Source: Candidatus Electrothrix aarhusensis (GTDB taxonomy: Bacteria > Desulfobacterota > Desulfobulbia > Desulfobulbales > Desulfobulbaceae). Taken from it: a stretch of DNA of 51,279 nt. This document shows positions 33,411 to 41,710 of this stretch, one piece after another; within the stretch, counting starts at the first letter, position 1, and each line of letters begins with the position of its first letter. Location of the stretch: assembly GCA_004028505.1 (NCBI GenBank), contig MTKO01000073.1, positions 1-51,279 on the forward strand, in the 5' to 3' direction. Under the pieces are notes generated by a model that saw nothing but the letters and a program-made list of their open reading frames with translations, ran no database searches and was not told where the DNA came from. Position numbers and translations under genes: made by a program.

Positions 33411-35423
33411 ATGATGAGTAAGGTTATGCAGCGAAAAAATGCCTTTGTTTTCGATCTTGACGGTACGATCAATCACGCGGCCCCTCTTCCTCAAGGGTTG
33501 CCCATTCGAGGCCGAACAAGCAATTCCTTTATAGATCGTCGAGTGATTGACCTATTACTCGAACTAGCCATCCTGACTGATTTATATGTGGCGACCGGCA
33601 GGTCCCAAACCACGGTTCAAGATTTCAAAGCGCATTTTAAGGCGGTTGGTTTACCGATTGCTGGGTGGATCCTCGAACATGGAACACGAGCTGAGGGCTG
33701 TCCTGCCTGGAATAAAAAAGTACTGGCAGGAATTGACCTTGAGGATATTCACGCACGGGCCGGGCGTCTTATTCAGGAAAAAGGATATGGCATTGATACG
33801 GAATATTATCGGGAAGTGCATCAGTCAATTCTGCTCTACTCCGGCAGAGATCAGGATGAGTCGGAATCTTTTCTCTCCCGGCTTTCCGGTACCCTGAACA
33901 ATAGATTCAGAACTATCACCGGTTCCCGTAAAATTGTTATTATTCCCAAGCGTGGCGACAAGTATGCGGCCTTTCAGACCGTCTTCGGAGAGACGCATTC
34001 CATTATCTGCGCGGCGGGTGATATGCCTGATGACCTGACCTTGTTGCGTCATGCGGCCTTTCCTTTGACCTTGAGGAGCGCCTCTCCCCTTGTGCAACGA
34101 TATGTAGAGGAACGCGGCGGGTTTGTTGCCGAGCAGAAGGGGCATGAGGGCACGGTCGCCATGCTCAGGGCGGCTTTGGACCAGCTCAAGAAGAAGCGGC
34201 CCATGCTGTCTATGCTGTCTATGCTGCCTGTTCCCGGTCCGCGTCTGCCCGTGGAAGAGATAGAATGTTTTCGACCCTCCCGGCGCAGACTCTTGGACCG
34301 CCTGTTTCAGGATACCCGTTTTCCTGAACAGGAACCTGATAGAGAGGCACTCGAACAGGCGGGCCGTCAGCTTCACGCGGGCAGAGGCATTATTATTGAA
34401 GTACGTATGCGGGATTGGGGCGGAGAAGCAAAATCTTTGTGCAACCTGCTCAAGGCGATGGTGCTGTTTATTCCTTATGCGCACTGGCGGCTGGTTTTTC
34501 GGCAGGAACGGCTTGGGAAGGAAAATCTAAAAAATTTCGAGGCGATTACATCGAGACTGCATGACATCTGCGCCCTGCCTGAAGGAGGCTGTCGTTTTTC
34601 CGCTCCCGGCGTTCCGCAGTCTCCAAAAGAAAGAGGGGCATCCTCAATAACCGTTTTGATGTATGATCATCCTGATGATATGGCACCTTGGTATGATTAT
34701 GCCGTAACCCGTCCTGTGCTCAGGCATCCTGAAGACAACGGCACTTGGTTTGTCAACCCGATGTTTATGAAGATTTCCAGTGGGGATAACCTGCCGGATA
34801 AAAACAGGGAACTTACTTCACTTCAATTTGCAGGCCCCAAGGTGATGATGGCCGCAAATATCGTGGATGATACGGATATTCAGGTTGCCGTGCAGGGATT
34901 TGAGCGGTTGTCCGAGACTGTGGATGCGCTTATTATCGCCCCCAGGGTGGTGACGAATCCTCAACGGAACAGAAAGATCAAAGAGGCCACCGCACATATT
35001 GGTAAAAAGTTGTCTTTTCTTTCTCAACTCACCTTGACAGACCGGCCTCAGATCCTCTTTGTCGATACCTACGGTGATCTGGCACAACTGTACGCTCATT
35101 GCTGTATAACCTATCTCGGCGGCGGGTTTGATACGAGAAAACGAGGGTTTGATCCGATGGAATCTTTATCCGCCCAAGTTCCGGTTATCTTGGGGCCGAT
35201 ATACAATTTTAACCGAATAGCGGTGGATTCGTTGAAAGATACAGGATGGGTGCATATCCTTGAGCAGGAGGGGAGGGCGGTGGAGGATTTTGTCCGCCTA
35301 GCTCAAGGGTTACTGAAACAGAAACCGCCTGTCCACGAGTTACAGAGGATGCTGCAAAAAAGGGCCTGGGATCCTCTGCGTGTAGCGGGTGAACTGCTGG
35401 GTGATCTTGTAGCAACAAGGTAA
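33411..35423 (+). CDS. HAD-family phosphatase fused to WaaA/KdtA-like (GT-B) glycosyltransferase domain
   Basis: 670 residues, ATG 33411 (also ATG at 33414 and 33426; no strong ribosome site). Residues 8-275 are a Cof/SPP-type HAD: FVFDLDGTI with Asp15 and Asp17, ATGRS at 61-65, a long cap domain, and AGDMPDDLTLL near 203-213. After a linker, residues about 315-665 resemble the Kdo-transferase fold: AANIVDDTDIQVAV, LIIAPRVVTNPQR, VDTYGDLAQLYAHC, YLGGGFD and LGPIYNFNRIA are close to the C-terminal half of WaaA. The N-terminal acceptor half is diverged. HAD proteins belong to the Ter biosynthetic gene set; the attached transferase suggests sugar or nucleotide-sugar transfer (inference). Separated from the PRTases by the RM genes. 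Confidence 0.75.
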   Translation: MMSKVMQRKNAFVFDLDGTINHAAPLPQGLPIRGRTSNSFIDRRVIDLLLELAILTDLYVATGRSQTTVQDFKAHFKAVGLPIAGWILEHGTRAEGCPAWNKKVLAGIDLEDIHARAGRLIQEKGYGIDTEYYREVHQSILLYSGRDQDESESFLSRLSGTLNNRFRTITGSRKIVIIPKRGDKYAAFQTVFGETHSIICAAGDMPDDLTLLRHAAFPLTLRSASPLVQRYVEERGGFVAEQKGHEGTVAMLRAALDQLKKKRPMLSMLSMLPVPGPRLPVEEIECFRPSRRRLLDRLFQDTRFPEQEPDREALEQAGRQLHAGRGIIIEVRMRDWGGEAKSLCNLLKAMVLFIPYAHWRLVFRQERLGKENLKNFEAITSRLHDICALPEGGCRFSAPGVPQSPKERGASSITVLMYDHPDDMAPWYDYAVTRPVLRHPEDNGTWFVNPMFMKISSGDNLPDKNRELTSLQFAGPKVMMAANIVDDTDIQVAVQGFERLSETVDALIIAPRVVTNPQRNRKIKEATAHIGKKLSFLSQLTLTDRPQILFVDTYGDLAQLYAHCCITYLGGGFDTRKRGFDPMESLSAQVPVILGPIYNFNRIAVDSLKDTGWVHILEQEGRAVEDFVRLAQGLLKQKPPVHELQRMLQKRAWDPLRVAGELLGDLVATR

Positions 35424-35426
35424 CAA

Positions 35427-35454
35427 GGGGCAATTCATGATTATGAATTGCCCC
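35427..35454. terminator. Bidirectional terminator hairpin between convergent genes
   Basis: GGGGCAATTCAT ... ATGAATTGCCCC, a 12-pair stem with a four-base loop, four bases after the HAD-transferase stop and facing the convergent terD gene. It shares the GGGGCAATTCA arm with the dispersed palindromic elements. Confidence 0.65.
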
Positions 35455-35487
35455 CCATATGACGATGAAACGATCAGTCCTGCATGA

Positions 35488-36066
35488 TCAGGAAGCGCTT
35501 ACACCATACTTGGTGCAGACCTGCCCCAGTCCTTCGGCTGATCCCTGGCCAACAGCCTTGAATTTCCATTCATTGTTTTTGAAATAGACTTCACCGAAGA
35601 CCACTGCGGTTTCAACGGCGTAGTCCTCGCTCAGGTCGTACCGTGCAATCTCTACGTCATTGGCCGCATTGACGATGCGGATGAAGGCATTTTCCACCAT
35701 GCCGAAATTCTGGCTGCGTGTTGCGGCTTCGTGGATGGTTACCACCACAGCGGCCTTGACCAGTTCCGGTGGCATATTTTTCAGCGACATCATAATGACT
35801 TCATCATCACCTTCGCCCTCACCGGTCTTGTTGTCCCCGGTATGCACAACAGCCCCGCCAGCACCTTCCAGGTTACCGTAAAAAATGAAATCCCCTTCCT
35901 TGGTGACCTTGCCGTCCGTGCCGCAAAGAAACACCGAAGCATCAAGATCAAACTCGGCTCCGCCCAAAGCTTGGGCATCCCATCCGCAGCCAATTTTGAT
36001 AGCCTCAAGTCCGGGTGCTTCCTTACTCAAAGAAATATTACCACCTTTAGATAATGATATTGCCAT
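35488..36066 (-). CDS. terD: TerD domain protein (convergent copy)
   Basis: 192 residues from ATG 36066, six bases after AAGGAGA (six more codons are open upstream without a site). Full TerD set: GGNISLSKEAPGL 8-20, EFDLDAS 38-44, the Ca2+ loop GDNKTGEGEGDDE 77-89, and GQGSAEGLGQVCTKYG at the end. The Ca2+ loop is the closest to consensus of all TerD copies here. Transcribed against the main island and downstream of terB, so terB-terD forms its own small unit. Confidence 0.93.
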   Translation of the reverse strand: MAISLSKGGNISLSKEAPGLEAIKIGCGWDAQALGGAEFDLDASVFLCGTDGKVTKEGDFIFYGNLEGAGGAVVHTGDNKTGEGEGDDEVIMMSLKNMPPELVKAAVVVTIHEAATRSQNFGMVENAFIRIVNAANDVEIARYDLSEDYAVETAVVFGEVYFKNNEWKFKAVGQGSAEGLGQVCTKYGVSAS

Positions 36067-36134
36067 GTCTGTTCTCCTTGTCAATTAAGTTATCTTTTTT
36101 CGGTTTGTTGTCGCCAAAAATTTAATGTGAGCGC

Positions 36135-36851
36135 TTATTTCCTTCCTGTTCCTTTGCAGAATACACAGCTTCCGCCAGCGCCCTTACACATGGGGCAGGG
36201 AGTGCCTGTAGCAGCAGCACCTCCGGCGGGCGCGGCGGCTGGAGGTGCTGCTGCGCCCGCCGGATGCGGCTTAGGAGGCGATGAGACCTGTTGCGGTGGA
36301 GGTACAGCCGGGGGCGCAAGCTGTGGTTTCGGAGCGGCTTCAATATTCAAATTAAACTGCCCGGCCAATGAACCCATATTAACCCGCATATTTCGGGCAT
36401 GTTGTTCAATACACTTCTGCTCCTTGGAATCACAGTCTCCATCGGCAAAAGCCACGGCCAATGCGCAGAGGATCACTAAATCGGCCAACTCTGGGTCCTC
36501 GATTTTTTTGACTGCCAGAAGAACCGTTTCCTCATCGCAAAGAAAAGCCGATACCGCATAATGTTTTACCTTGCTGACCAGTTCATCAATCTCGAACATG
36601 TCCAAGATAGGAGTATCACGACAATTATGCAATAAAAATTTACGAAATTCCTCAAGTTCCTCTCTGTACAGGCGACCATTTTGAGAAGCGACATCGCCGA
36701 CCACGGCGCAGAGCGCTTCGGCGAACGGCTCAAATTTTTTGCGTTTAAAACGATTGCCGATCCCTTTAAATGCGCTTCCAACCCCGCCGATAAAATCGGC
36801 GGACGAATTGACGATACCTTCACCGGTCCGGCCCCAGTTTCTTTCAGCCAT
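36135..36851 (-). CDS. terB: TerB-like protein with C-terminal CxxC zinc motif
   Basis: 238 residues, ATG 36851, six bases after AGGAGA. Residues about 35-160 are an all-helical TerB domain (FEPFAEALCAVVGDVASQNGRL, LVILCALAVAFADGDCDSKEQKCIEQHA) with the acidic DGDCDSKE stretch typical of its metal site. About 165-215 is a Pro/Ala/Gly-rich linker. The end carries CPMCKGAGGSCVFCKGTG (Cys219, 222, 229, 232), a DnaJ-like CxxCxG zinc motif, not usual for TerB. It is followed 68 bases later by terD on the same strand. Confidence 0.82.
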   Translation of the reverse strand: MAERNWGRTGEGIVNSSADFIGGVGSAFKGIGNRFKRKKFEPFAEALCAVVGDVASQNGRLYREELEEFRKFLLHNCRDTPILDMFEIDELVSKVKHYAVSAFLCDEETVLLAVKKIEDPELADLVILCALAVAFADGDCDSKEQKCIEQHARNMRVNMGSLAGQFNLNIEAAPKPQLAPPAVPPPQQVSSPPKPHPAGAAAPPAAAPAGGAAATGTPCPMCKGAGGSCVFCKGTGRK

Positions 36852-36890
36852 ATCATTCTCCTATCTTTTAACGTAACGATTATTAGATAT

Positions 36891-36923
36891 AAAAAACCGG
36901 GTACACGCTACGCATGTACCCGG
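36891..36923 (-). terminator. Rho-independent terminator (minus strand) upstream of terB
   Basis: CCGGGTAC ... GTACCCGG stem of eight pairs with an 11-base loop, followed on the minus strand by T6. It would end transcripts from the HAMP gene before terB. Confidence 0.75.
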
Positions 36924-37006
36924 CCAGACAAAGAAGGCCGTTAAGAGCCCTTATTGACAATAATAATCGAAAATAAATGCGTGGCCTTTACTTTTGTTGC
37001 TCAATT

Positions 37007-37429
37007 TTAAGACTCAATAAATCGTTTTTCTACAACAACATTGAATGATTCAGCAACTTCTGAACCATAGTCGTGTTGACGAAACTGGATCTTACAATCA
37101 ACTTTTCCTTCTGCCACTTCATCCAAATGTTTTTTTAAGCGAAAAAGTGGGCCTGCGATACGATTGGAAAGCCAAAATCCATACACAATGCAGCCAAAAA
37201 AGATTATCTGGATAATAATCCTTAAATACTGAGCGTATGGTTCAATTATTAAATTGTCTTTTATGAAATCGTTACTAATTACAATCATTTGTGAAGATAT
37301 ACTCAGGCAGATGATATAAATAATAAGATCTCTTTGGATCTTAGTTCCGATATACCATTTCATTTTATAGAAAGGGACTTTTTTTCTCATAATATCCTCA
37401 TCGTTATGCCAATTCATGTGATTATCCAT
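37007..37429 (-). CDS. Small two-span membrane protein with HAMP-like domain
   Basis: 140 residues, ATG 37429 (ATG codons 4 and 13 codons later are also possible). Two membrane segments (about 35-53 and 70-88) are followed by a HAMP-like helix pair: LSNRIAGPLFRLKKHLDEVAEGKVD is the conserved P-x-x-R-L-x-x-x-L entrance, then SEVAESFNVVVE as second helix. No sensor, kinase or methyl-accepting domain follows, so it is a stand-alone HAMP module rather than a full chemoreceptor. A minus-strand terminator lies after it. Confidence 0.65.
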   Translation of the reverse strand: MDNHMNWHNDEDIMRKKVPFYKMKWYIGTKIQRDLIIYIICLSISSQMIVISNDFIKDNLIIEPYAQYLRIIIQIIFFGCIVYGFWLSNRIAGPLFRLKKHLDEVAEGKVDCKIQFRQHDYGSEVAESFNVVVEKRFIES

Positions 37430-37733
37430 GATGTGTAATCATTTATTATCAGTTAGGGGGATGCCTCATCCGGTTTAATCAGTAGTTTCACTACGATCAA
37501 GAAGCTAACCATGCTGAATTTAAAATGTAAACATAAAACTCCCTCGTTATGTGAAAAAGTATCTATATCGGTATCTCAGGGAGAAATAGGAGGTCGCAAT
37601 TAAATCCTTAAGTAACAAATGAAAATGGTAGGTTTGCAGGCACAATTATAGCGTTGCAGGGAGTTTTAGGTAAGAAAATAGATCGAAGAAAAAACTCTGA
37701 AAACGGTGGGAAAGCTTATCCAGCTGTTGAATC
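37430..37733. other. Gene-free gap between HAMP gene and bioB
   Basis: 304 AT-rich bases. No supported gene, RNA or strong terminator was seen. It should hold the minus-strand promoter of the HAMP gene; no convincing promoter box stood out. Confidence 0.4.
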
Positions 37734-38717
37734 TCAACCCCCAGCCCGTTTAAACATAAACCCCATCTTCTTCAACGCCTCAATATCCTCAGTAATAGAA
37801 CTGCCTGTCGTCGTGAGATAGTTACCAACAATGGCTCCGTTGGCTCCGGCAGCAAAACAACGATACTGCTCCTTCCCTAATTGCTGCCTGCCCCCGGCAA
37901 TGCGGATTACCGCATCCGGATTAATGAAGCGGAACAGAGCAATGGTGGTTAAAATTTCCTCCGCAGAAAGCGGTTCGAGCTCGGCAAAAGGGGTTCCTGC
38001 AATGGGAGTAAGAATGTTGATAGGGATGGATTGAACCCCGAGTTCCAGGAGCTCAAGAGCAAGTTCTATCCGGTCCTCCATGTTTTCGCCCATGCCGATA
38101 ATACCACCGGAGCAGACCGACATGCCTGCCTCAGCCGCGATGGTCAGGGTGTCCACCTTATCCTGCCAACTATGGGTGGAGCAGATTTTAGAAAATCGCT
38201 TCGCGTTGGTTTCCAGATTGCAGTGATAACGAGTAATTCCTGACTGTTCCAGTTGCTCCGCCCGCTCCTGATCAAGAAAGCCCATAGAAGCGCAGAGCTC
38301 TAACGAGGTTTTTCTATTGATTTCTGCATACAGCTTGGCCAGTTCTTTCCAGGTTGCCTTATCCACAGAATGGCCGCTGGTCACCAAGGAAAGGCGATGG
38401 ACACCGTGGGCATCGTTATCTAAGGCCAGACTGATGGCCAGCTCGCGGTCGATGAGGCCATAGGTGATTGCTCCGGTGTGGTGTCGGGCTGACTGGGCGC
38501 AGAAACGGCAGTTCTCTGTGCAGTTGCCGCTGCGGGCATTAATGATAGAGCAGAGGTGGAATTGATTCCCCATAAAGTAGCGGCGGAGCTCATCAGCAGC
38601 AGCCCAGAGGGCCTGTTGATCAGCAGAGCGGGCAAGTGCGCAGGCCGTTGCAGAGTCAATGCTTGCTCCGGCCATGATATGCTCTGCGATTTTTTGCGGA
38701 GAGTCATCTGTTTTCAT
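37734..38717 (-). CDS. bioB: Biotin synthase
   Basis: 327 residues, ATG 38717 with GGAG nine bases upstream. A radical-SAM enzyme that inserts sulfur into dethiobiotin. It has the CxxxCxxC cluster CTENCRFC (Cys66, Cys70, Cys73), further Fe-S ligands around LELCASMG and YHCNLETN, SVCSGGIIGMGE near 198-209, LTPIAGTPF near 237-245, and RIAGGRQQL near 270-278. Length is normal. Last gene of the minus-strand block that starts with fabG; biotin is needed by acetyl-CoA carboxylase, so the fatty-acid setting makes sense. Confidence 0.96.
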   Translation of the reverse strand: MKTDDSPQKIAEHIMAGASIDSATACALARSADQQALWAAADELRRYFMGNQFHLCSIINARSGNCTENCRFCAQSARHHTGAITYGLIDRELAISLALDNDAHGVHRLSLVTSGHSVDKATWKELAKLYAEINRKTSLELCASMGFLDQERAEQLEQSGITRYHCNLETNAKRFSKICSTHSWQDKVDTLTIAAEAGMSVCSGGIIGMGENMEDRIELALELLELGVQSIPINILTPIAGTPFAELEPLSAEEILTTIALFRFINPDAVIRIAGGRQQLGKEQYRCFAAGANGAIVGNYLTTTGSSITEDIEALKKMGFMFKRAGG

Positions 38718-38793
38718 CGGCTTGCTCCATCTTGTGGAATTATCAGTATCGGGGATTACCAGTATCGCTTTTCTCGTTTTGCACCGTTATCGT

Positions 38794-39420
38794 TCACCGT
38801 TCACAATGGGGCAGGGGAATTGCCGGAGGCCCCTCAACGATCATTTCTGCAATTGTTTTTTTGACCCTGGGGTAGAGATGGCGTCGTTCTTCAAAAAGGC
38901 GGGATTCCACTGCGGCGAGCTGACGGAAGAGCTGGCTACGGTTCATGGCTGGGGCATCGGTTTCCGGCTTATATTTTTCCTTCACGATTTCCTGGCAGCG
39001 AAAGCAACCAGGAAAACGCATGGATTGGCCGTCCGGTCTGGTGAGGGTGGCCGGGATACCGTGCATTCGGCAGACCAGCATCCGATGGTGATACAGGCCG
39101 CACAAGCCGTTATCATTCAGCGGACACATGATTTGGGGGCGATTGCCCTTAGCCAAGGCTTCAGCACTCTGCGCAATGTATTCATTAGCTCGGCTGATGA
39201 TCTGCTCAAGTTTCTCGGGATCAAGCTGGTGAAGCCCCTGCCAGAGATAAGCCCATTCGCTATAGGTATGGTGGAGAAAATAGGAGTCACAGCAGTTGTC
39301 CGGGCAGCCCTCACAGGTCAGGCCCACCTCTCCAGATATCTGATCGTATCCCTCCTGCATAGCCTGATAGATCGCTGTAATTTCCTTGGTGACTTCTGGA
39401 GACAGGGTTATTTCCTTCAT
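38794..39420 (-). CDS. YkgJ-type cysteine-cluster protein
   Basis: 208 residues. The first Cys block TCEGCPDNCCDS (Cys36, 39, 43, 44) and a second set (CPLNDNGLCGLYHHRMLVCRMHG, then FPGCFRC) match the CxxCxxxCC / CxxY / C pattern of the YkgJ zinc-or-iron-chelating family, whose role is unknown. The ATG (39420) overlaps the stop of the AMMECR1 gene (ATGA), so the two are co-translated. Confidence 0.75.
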   Translation of the reverse strand: MKEITLSPEVTKEITAIYQAMQEGYDQISGEVGLTCEGCPDNCCDSYFLHHTYSEWAYLWQGLHQLDPEKLEQIISRANEYIAQSAEALAKGNRPQIMCPLNDNGLCGLYHHRMLVCRMHGIPATLTRPDGQSMRFPGCFRCQEIVKEKYKPETDAPAMNRSQLFRQLAAVESRLFEERRHLYPRVKKTIAEMIVEGPPAIPLPHCER

Positions 39421-40004
39421 GATTTTTTAAAAAATTTTTGTTCATCAAAATGACAGGCCTGATAGGTCTGTACTGTGAGGTCCCCGTGCTGCCAGCTGTC
39501 GCGGGGGAGGCCTGCCTTGAGGCAGAGGTGGCGGAGAAAGGTTTCTGGTTCCGGGAGTTGCTCCCAGACTTGCGGGAGAAAGGTCGCACCGGCACCACCG
39601 GGTATTTTAAGGATCACTCCGTCAATGCCGGGTTGTAAGCGGTTGATGAGGTCTGTGTTGTCTGTATATTCCAGGTTCTGTGGCGGGGTCAGGACGGAGA
39701 TTTCAATAACCACCTCTGGTAGTTCGTCCACCGTCAGCAAGGGAAATCGATTATCACGTAGGGCAGCATTGATTGCCTGTCTGCGTACTCCGGCTATGAG
39801 CGGCTCCAGCCCCAGCAGGCTGCCGATACAGCCTCGGAGCATTCCATCAAAATTTAGGGTGACAAAGACGCCGCGATGCTGCCGGAGCTCCTGGGCATGC
39901 AGCTCCTCGTGAGCAACAGGATCTGTCGCCTGCTGGCCAAGTTCCTCTTCTATGGTCTGCCGGGCCAGGCGGAGCAAGATTTTTTTTTGGAGATCAGTAA
40001 GCAT
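39417..40004 (-). CDS. AMMECR1-domain protein (AmmeMemoRadiSam protein A type)
   Basis: 195 residues from ATG 40004 (the open frame runs 60 codons further, but that part crosses the palindromic element and does not look like the family). Marks: HRGVFVTLNFDGMLRGCIGSL near 46-66 with the invariant RGCIG, a conserved DNRFPLLTVDELPEVVIEISVL block near 90-111, and GVILKIPGGAGATFLPQVWEQ. The family often travels with Memo and radical-SAM proteins, which are not in this window. Role unknown, possibly nucleic-acid modification. Confidence 0.85.
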   Translation of the reverse strand: MLTDLQKKILLRLARQTIEEELGQQATDPVAHEELHAQELRQHRGVFVTLNFDGMLRGCIGSLLGLEPLIAGVRRQAINAALRDNRFPLLTVDELPEVVIEISVLTPPQNLEYTDNTDLINRLQPGIDGVILKIPGGAGATFLPQVWEQLPEPETFLRHLCLKAGLPRDSWQHGDLTVQTYQACHFDEQKFFKKS

Positions 40005-40100
40005 CTTGTTTGCTGCGGTTTGTTTTGCAAAAAATGTCAGATTGTAAGGGGAACTCCCCGTATCTGCTCTGGAATATGCCCTGAAATATTGAGATGTTCG

Positions 40101-40129
40101 GCAGGGGGGACGGCGTGTCGTGCCCCTAC
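40101..40129. repeat. Palindromic GTAGGGGC-type hairpin
   Basis: On the minus strand GTAGGGGCACGACACG ... followed by a near-complementary CGTCCCCCCTGC arm. A degenerate relative of the GTAGGGG ... CCCCTAC elements, lying at the end of ykvA before the AMMECR1 gene. Confidence 0.5.
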
Positions 40130-40392
40130 TGTTTATCGCCGGGATCATCCTCATTAGGCAAGCGAAAACCATTTGCCCAGGCAATCAGCAGGGCAGCCAG
40201 GGTAAAATCATCCAGGATGCCGATAACCGGCAATGCTTCCGGGAGAAGATCCCAAGGTGAAACGATATACACTAAGCCGAGGCCCAGAATGATTTTAACA
40301 TAGAACGGTGTTTCTTTTGCTCTGAACACAGCAACCGCATGCCGGGCCATGGCCAGCAGGCGAGACAGTAAATTCAATTTACCCGCAGCCAT
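40126..40392 (-). CDS. YkvA/DUF1232 family small membrane protein
   Basis: 88 residues. The core signature is visible: PFYVKIILGLGLVYIVSPWDLLPEALPVIGILDDF, in which SPWDLLPEALPVIGILDD matches the family's (S)P-x-DL-x-PD-x-x-P-x-x-G-x-x-DD pattern, with one or two membrane segments. Function unknown. Its ATG shares a base with the fabI stop (TAATG). Confidence 0.85.
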   Translation of the reverse strand: MAAGKLNLLSRLLAMARHAVAVFRAKETPFYVKIILGLGLVYIVSPWDLLPEALPVIGILDDFTLAALLIAWANGFRLPNEDDPGDKQ

Positions 40393-41191
40393 TAGCCTAC
40401 CGCCTTGCTGATAAGAGCATTATCAAAATAATTTGATCCCATCCCGGCATCCACCACAATGGTCTGGCCGGTGATTCCAGAGGAGCGTTCGGAAAGAAGA
40501 AATACCGCTGTATTAGCTGCCTCTATGGTTTGCAGGGCCTTTTTGCGCGGGATTGCCTGCTCGGCAAAGAGGTAGGAGTCAATATACCCCGGAATCCCTG
40601 CTGAGGCCGAGGTCTTGAGCAGGCTGGGGCCGACGGCATTAAAACGAACCTGGGAAAAGGCGGAAAAGGATTTGGTCAGAAAACAGAGGAGGAATCCAGG
40701 GCTGCCTTGACCGGTGCCATATAGCCGTAGTTCTCTGCCGCCATGCGGGTGGTGGAGATGGAAATGGTGACCAGAGAGGCTTCTGGAGTTAACAGCTCTT
40801 TAAAATGGTTGGCAATGGAGATGAAGGAGAAGCAGGAGATGTTCACGGCCTGGAGAAAATCTTTTTTTACAGTGCCGTGAAAGGGTTGCATTCCCTCAGA
40901 GTAGTTGGCAAAGGCAATGGAATGCACGATTCCGGCAAGCGGTCCGCCGACTTGGTCGCCAATTTCGTCACGCACCCGGATGATATTTTCTTCTTCCTCC
41001 ACATCGCAGCAAAAGACCGGGCTGTCCGGGAAGAGTTTTCGGCAGGTCTTGGCCCTTTCTTCGCTGCGCACCACATGAATGACCTCAGCTCCGGCTTCTA
41101 CCAGCACCTTGCCGATGGCACAGGCCACGGACTTTCTGTTGGCTAGGCCGAAGATAACGATTTTTTTGCCTTCAAGTCGAAGAAAATCCAT
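40392..41191 (-). CDS. fabI: Enoyl-ACP reductase FabI, broken by one frameshift
   Basis: Last reduction step of fatty-acid elongation. From ATG 41191 (GAGG eight bases upstream) the frame holds the NAD-binding start ([19 protein letters not shown]), [12 protein letters not shown] and the active-site block [16 protein letters not shown], then hits a stop after SVF. In the next frame the protein continues at once as [23 protein letters not shown] ... [20 protein letters not shown] and ends at TAA 40392, giving about 266 residues, the normal size. The break at about 40684-40692 fits loss of one C (CCTCC-CTCTG reads CCTCCTCTG). Tyr and Lys of the active site are present. Essential in most hosts, so an assembly error is likelier than a dead gene. 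Confidence 0.88.
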
Positions 41192-41257
41192 CCGTTTTAC
41201 CTCTTCATTTTTTATTCCCCAAGGCTTTTGGGATTTGGGAAATTCATTTTTGGAAAT

Positions 41258-41710
41258 TCAACCTTTTAAGGCACAGGCAAATTCGACCTGCACAGCAATC
41301 TTGTCTTTGACCCGTACACTGCCCTTCATGAACCACGCCGGACCAACTTTTTCTTTGAGGGCTGCTTGGATTTCAATGGTATCACCAGGACCCACCTCTC
41401 GTTTGAATTTGGCCCCGATAATTCGGGTCAGTACCGGAACCCCTTTTATTTCCTGCTCCCCGCGTAATGTTTCGCCGATCAGCAAGGCACCGGCTTGGAA
41501 GACTGCTTCGCAGAGCAGCACGCCGGGCATAATGGGGTAGTCAGGGTAATGCCCTTGAAAGACATCAAGATCCGTGGGCAAGAGTTTTTCTGCCCGGATG
41601 GTTTCTGTGCCCAGCTCCAGTATTCGGTCAAGCCAGAGAAAAGGGGCACGATGCGGGATGCGCTCTTGAATAAAGGATTGTTCCATTAAGGAAGGATTCA
41701 TCGCTTCCAT
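41258..41710 (-). CDS. fabZ: FabZ-like 3-hydroxyacyl-ACP dehydratase
   Basis: 150 residues. A hot-dog fold with the entrance IPHRAPFLWLDRI near 18-30 and the active-site helix motif GHYPDYPIMPGVLLCEAVFQAGALL near 53-77 (His and Glu catalytic). It dehydrates beta-hydroxyacyl-ACP. The first ATG (41710) overlaps the fabG stop; a second ATG three codons later is also possible. Together with fabG and fabI it forms the elongation cycle in one operon. Divergent enough that a specialised dehydratase of the FabZ family is also possible. Confidence 0.88.
   Translation of the reverse strand: MEAMNPSLMEQSFIQERIPHRAPFLWLDRILELGTETIRAEKLLPTDLDVFQGHYPDYPIMPGVLLCEAVFQAGALLIGETLRGEQEIKGVPVLTRIIGAKFKREVGPGDTIEIQAALKEKVGPAWFMKGSVRVKDKIAVQVEFACALKG

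Noticed and set aside
33411..35423. Annotating the gene as the housekeeping Kdo transferase WaaA
   Set aside because: The N-terminal WaaA half and membrane anchor are missing and a HAD domain stands there instead; the context is a Ter cluster.
11893..36851. Calling the island a tellurite-resistance operon
   Set aside because: The core tellurite set (terC, telA and others) is not seen. Ter-type genes serve wider stress and defence roles, so the resistance label would overstate the evidence.
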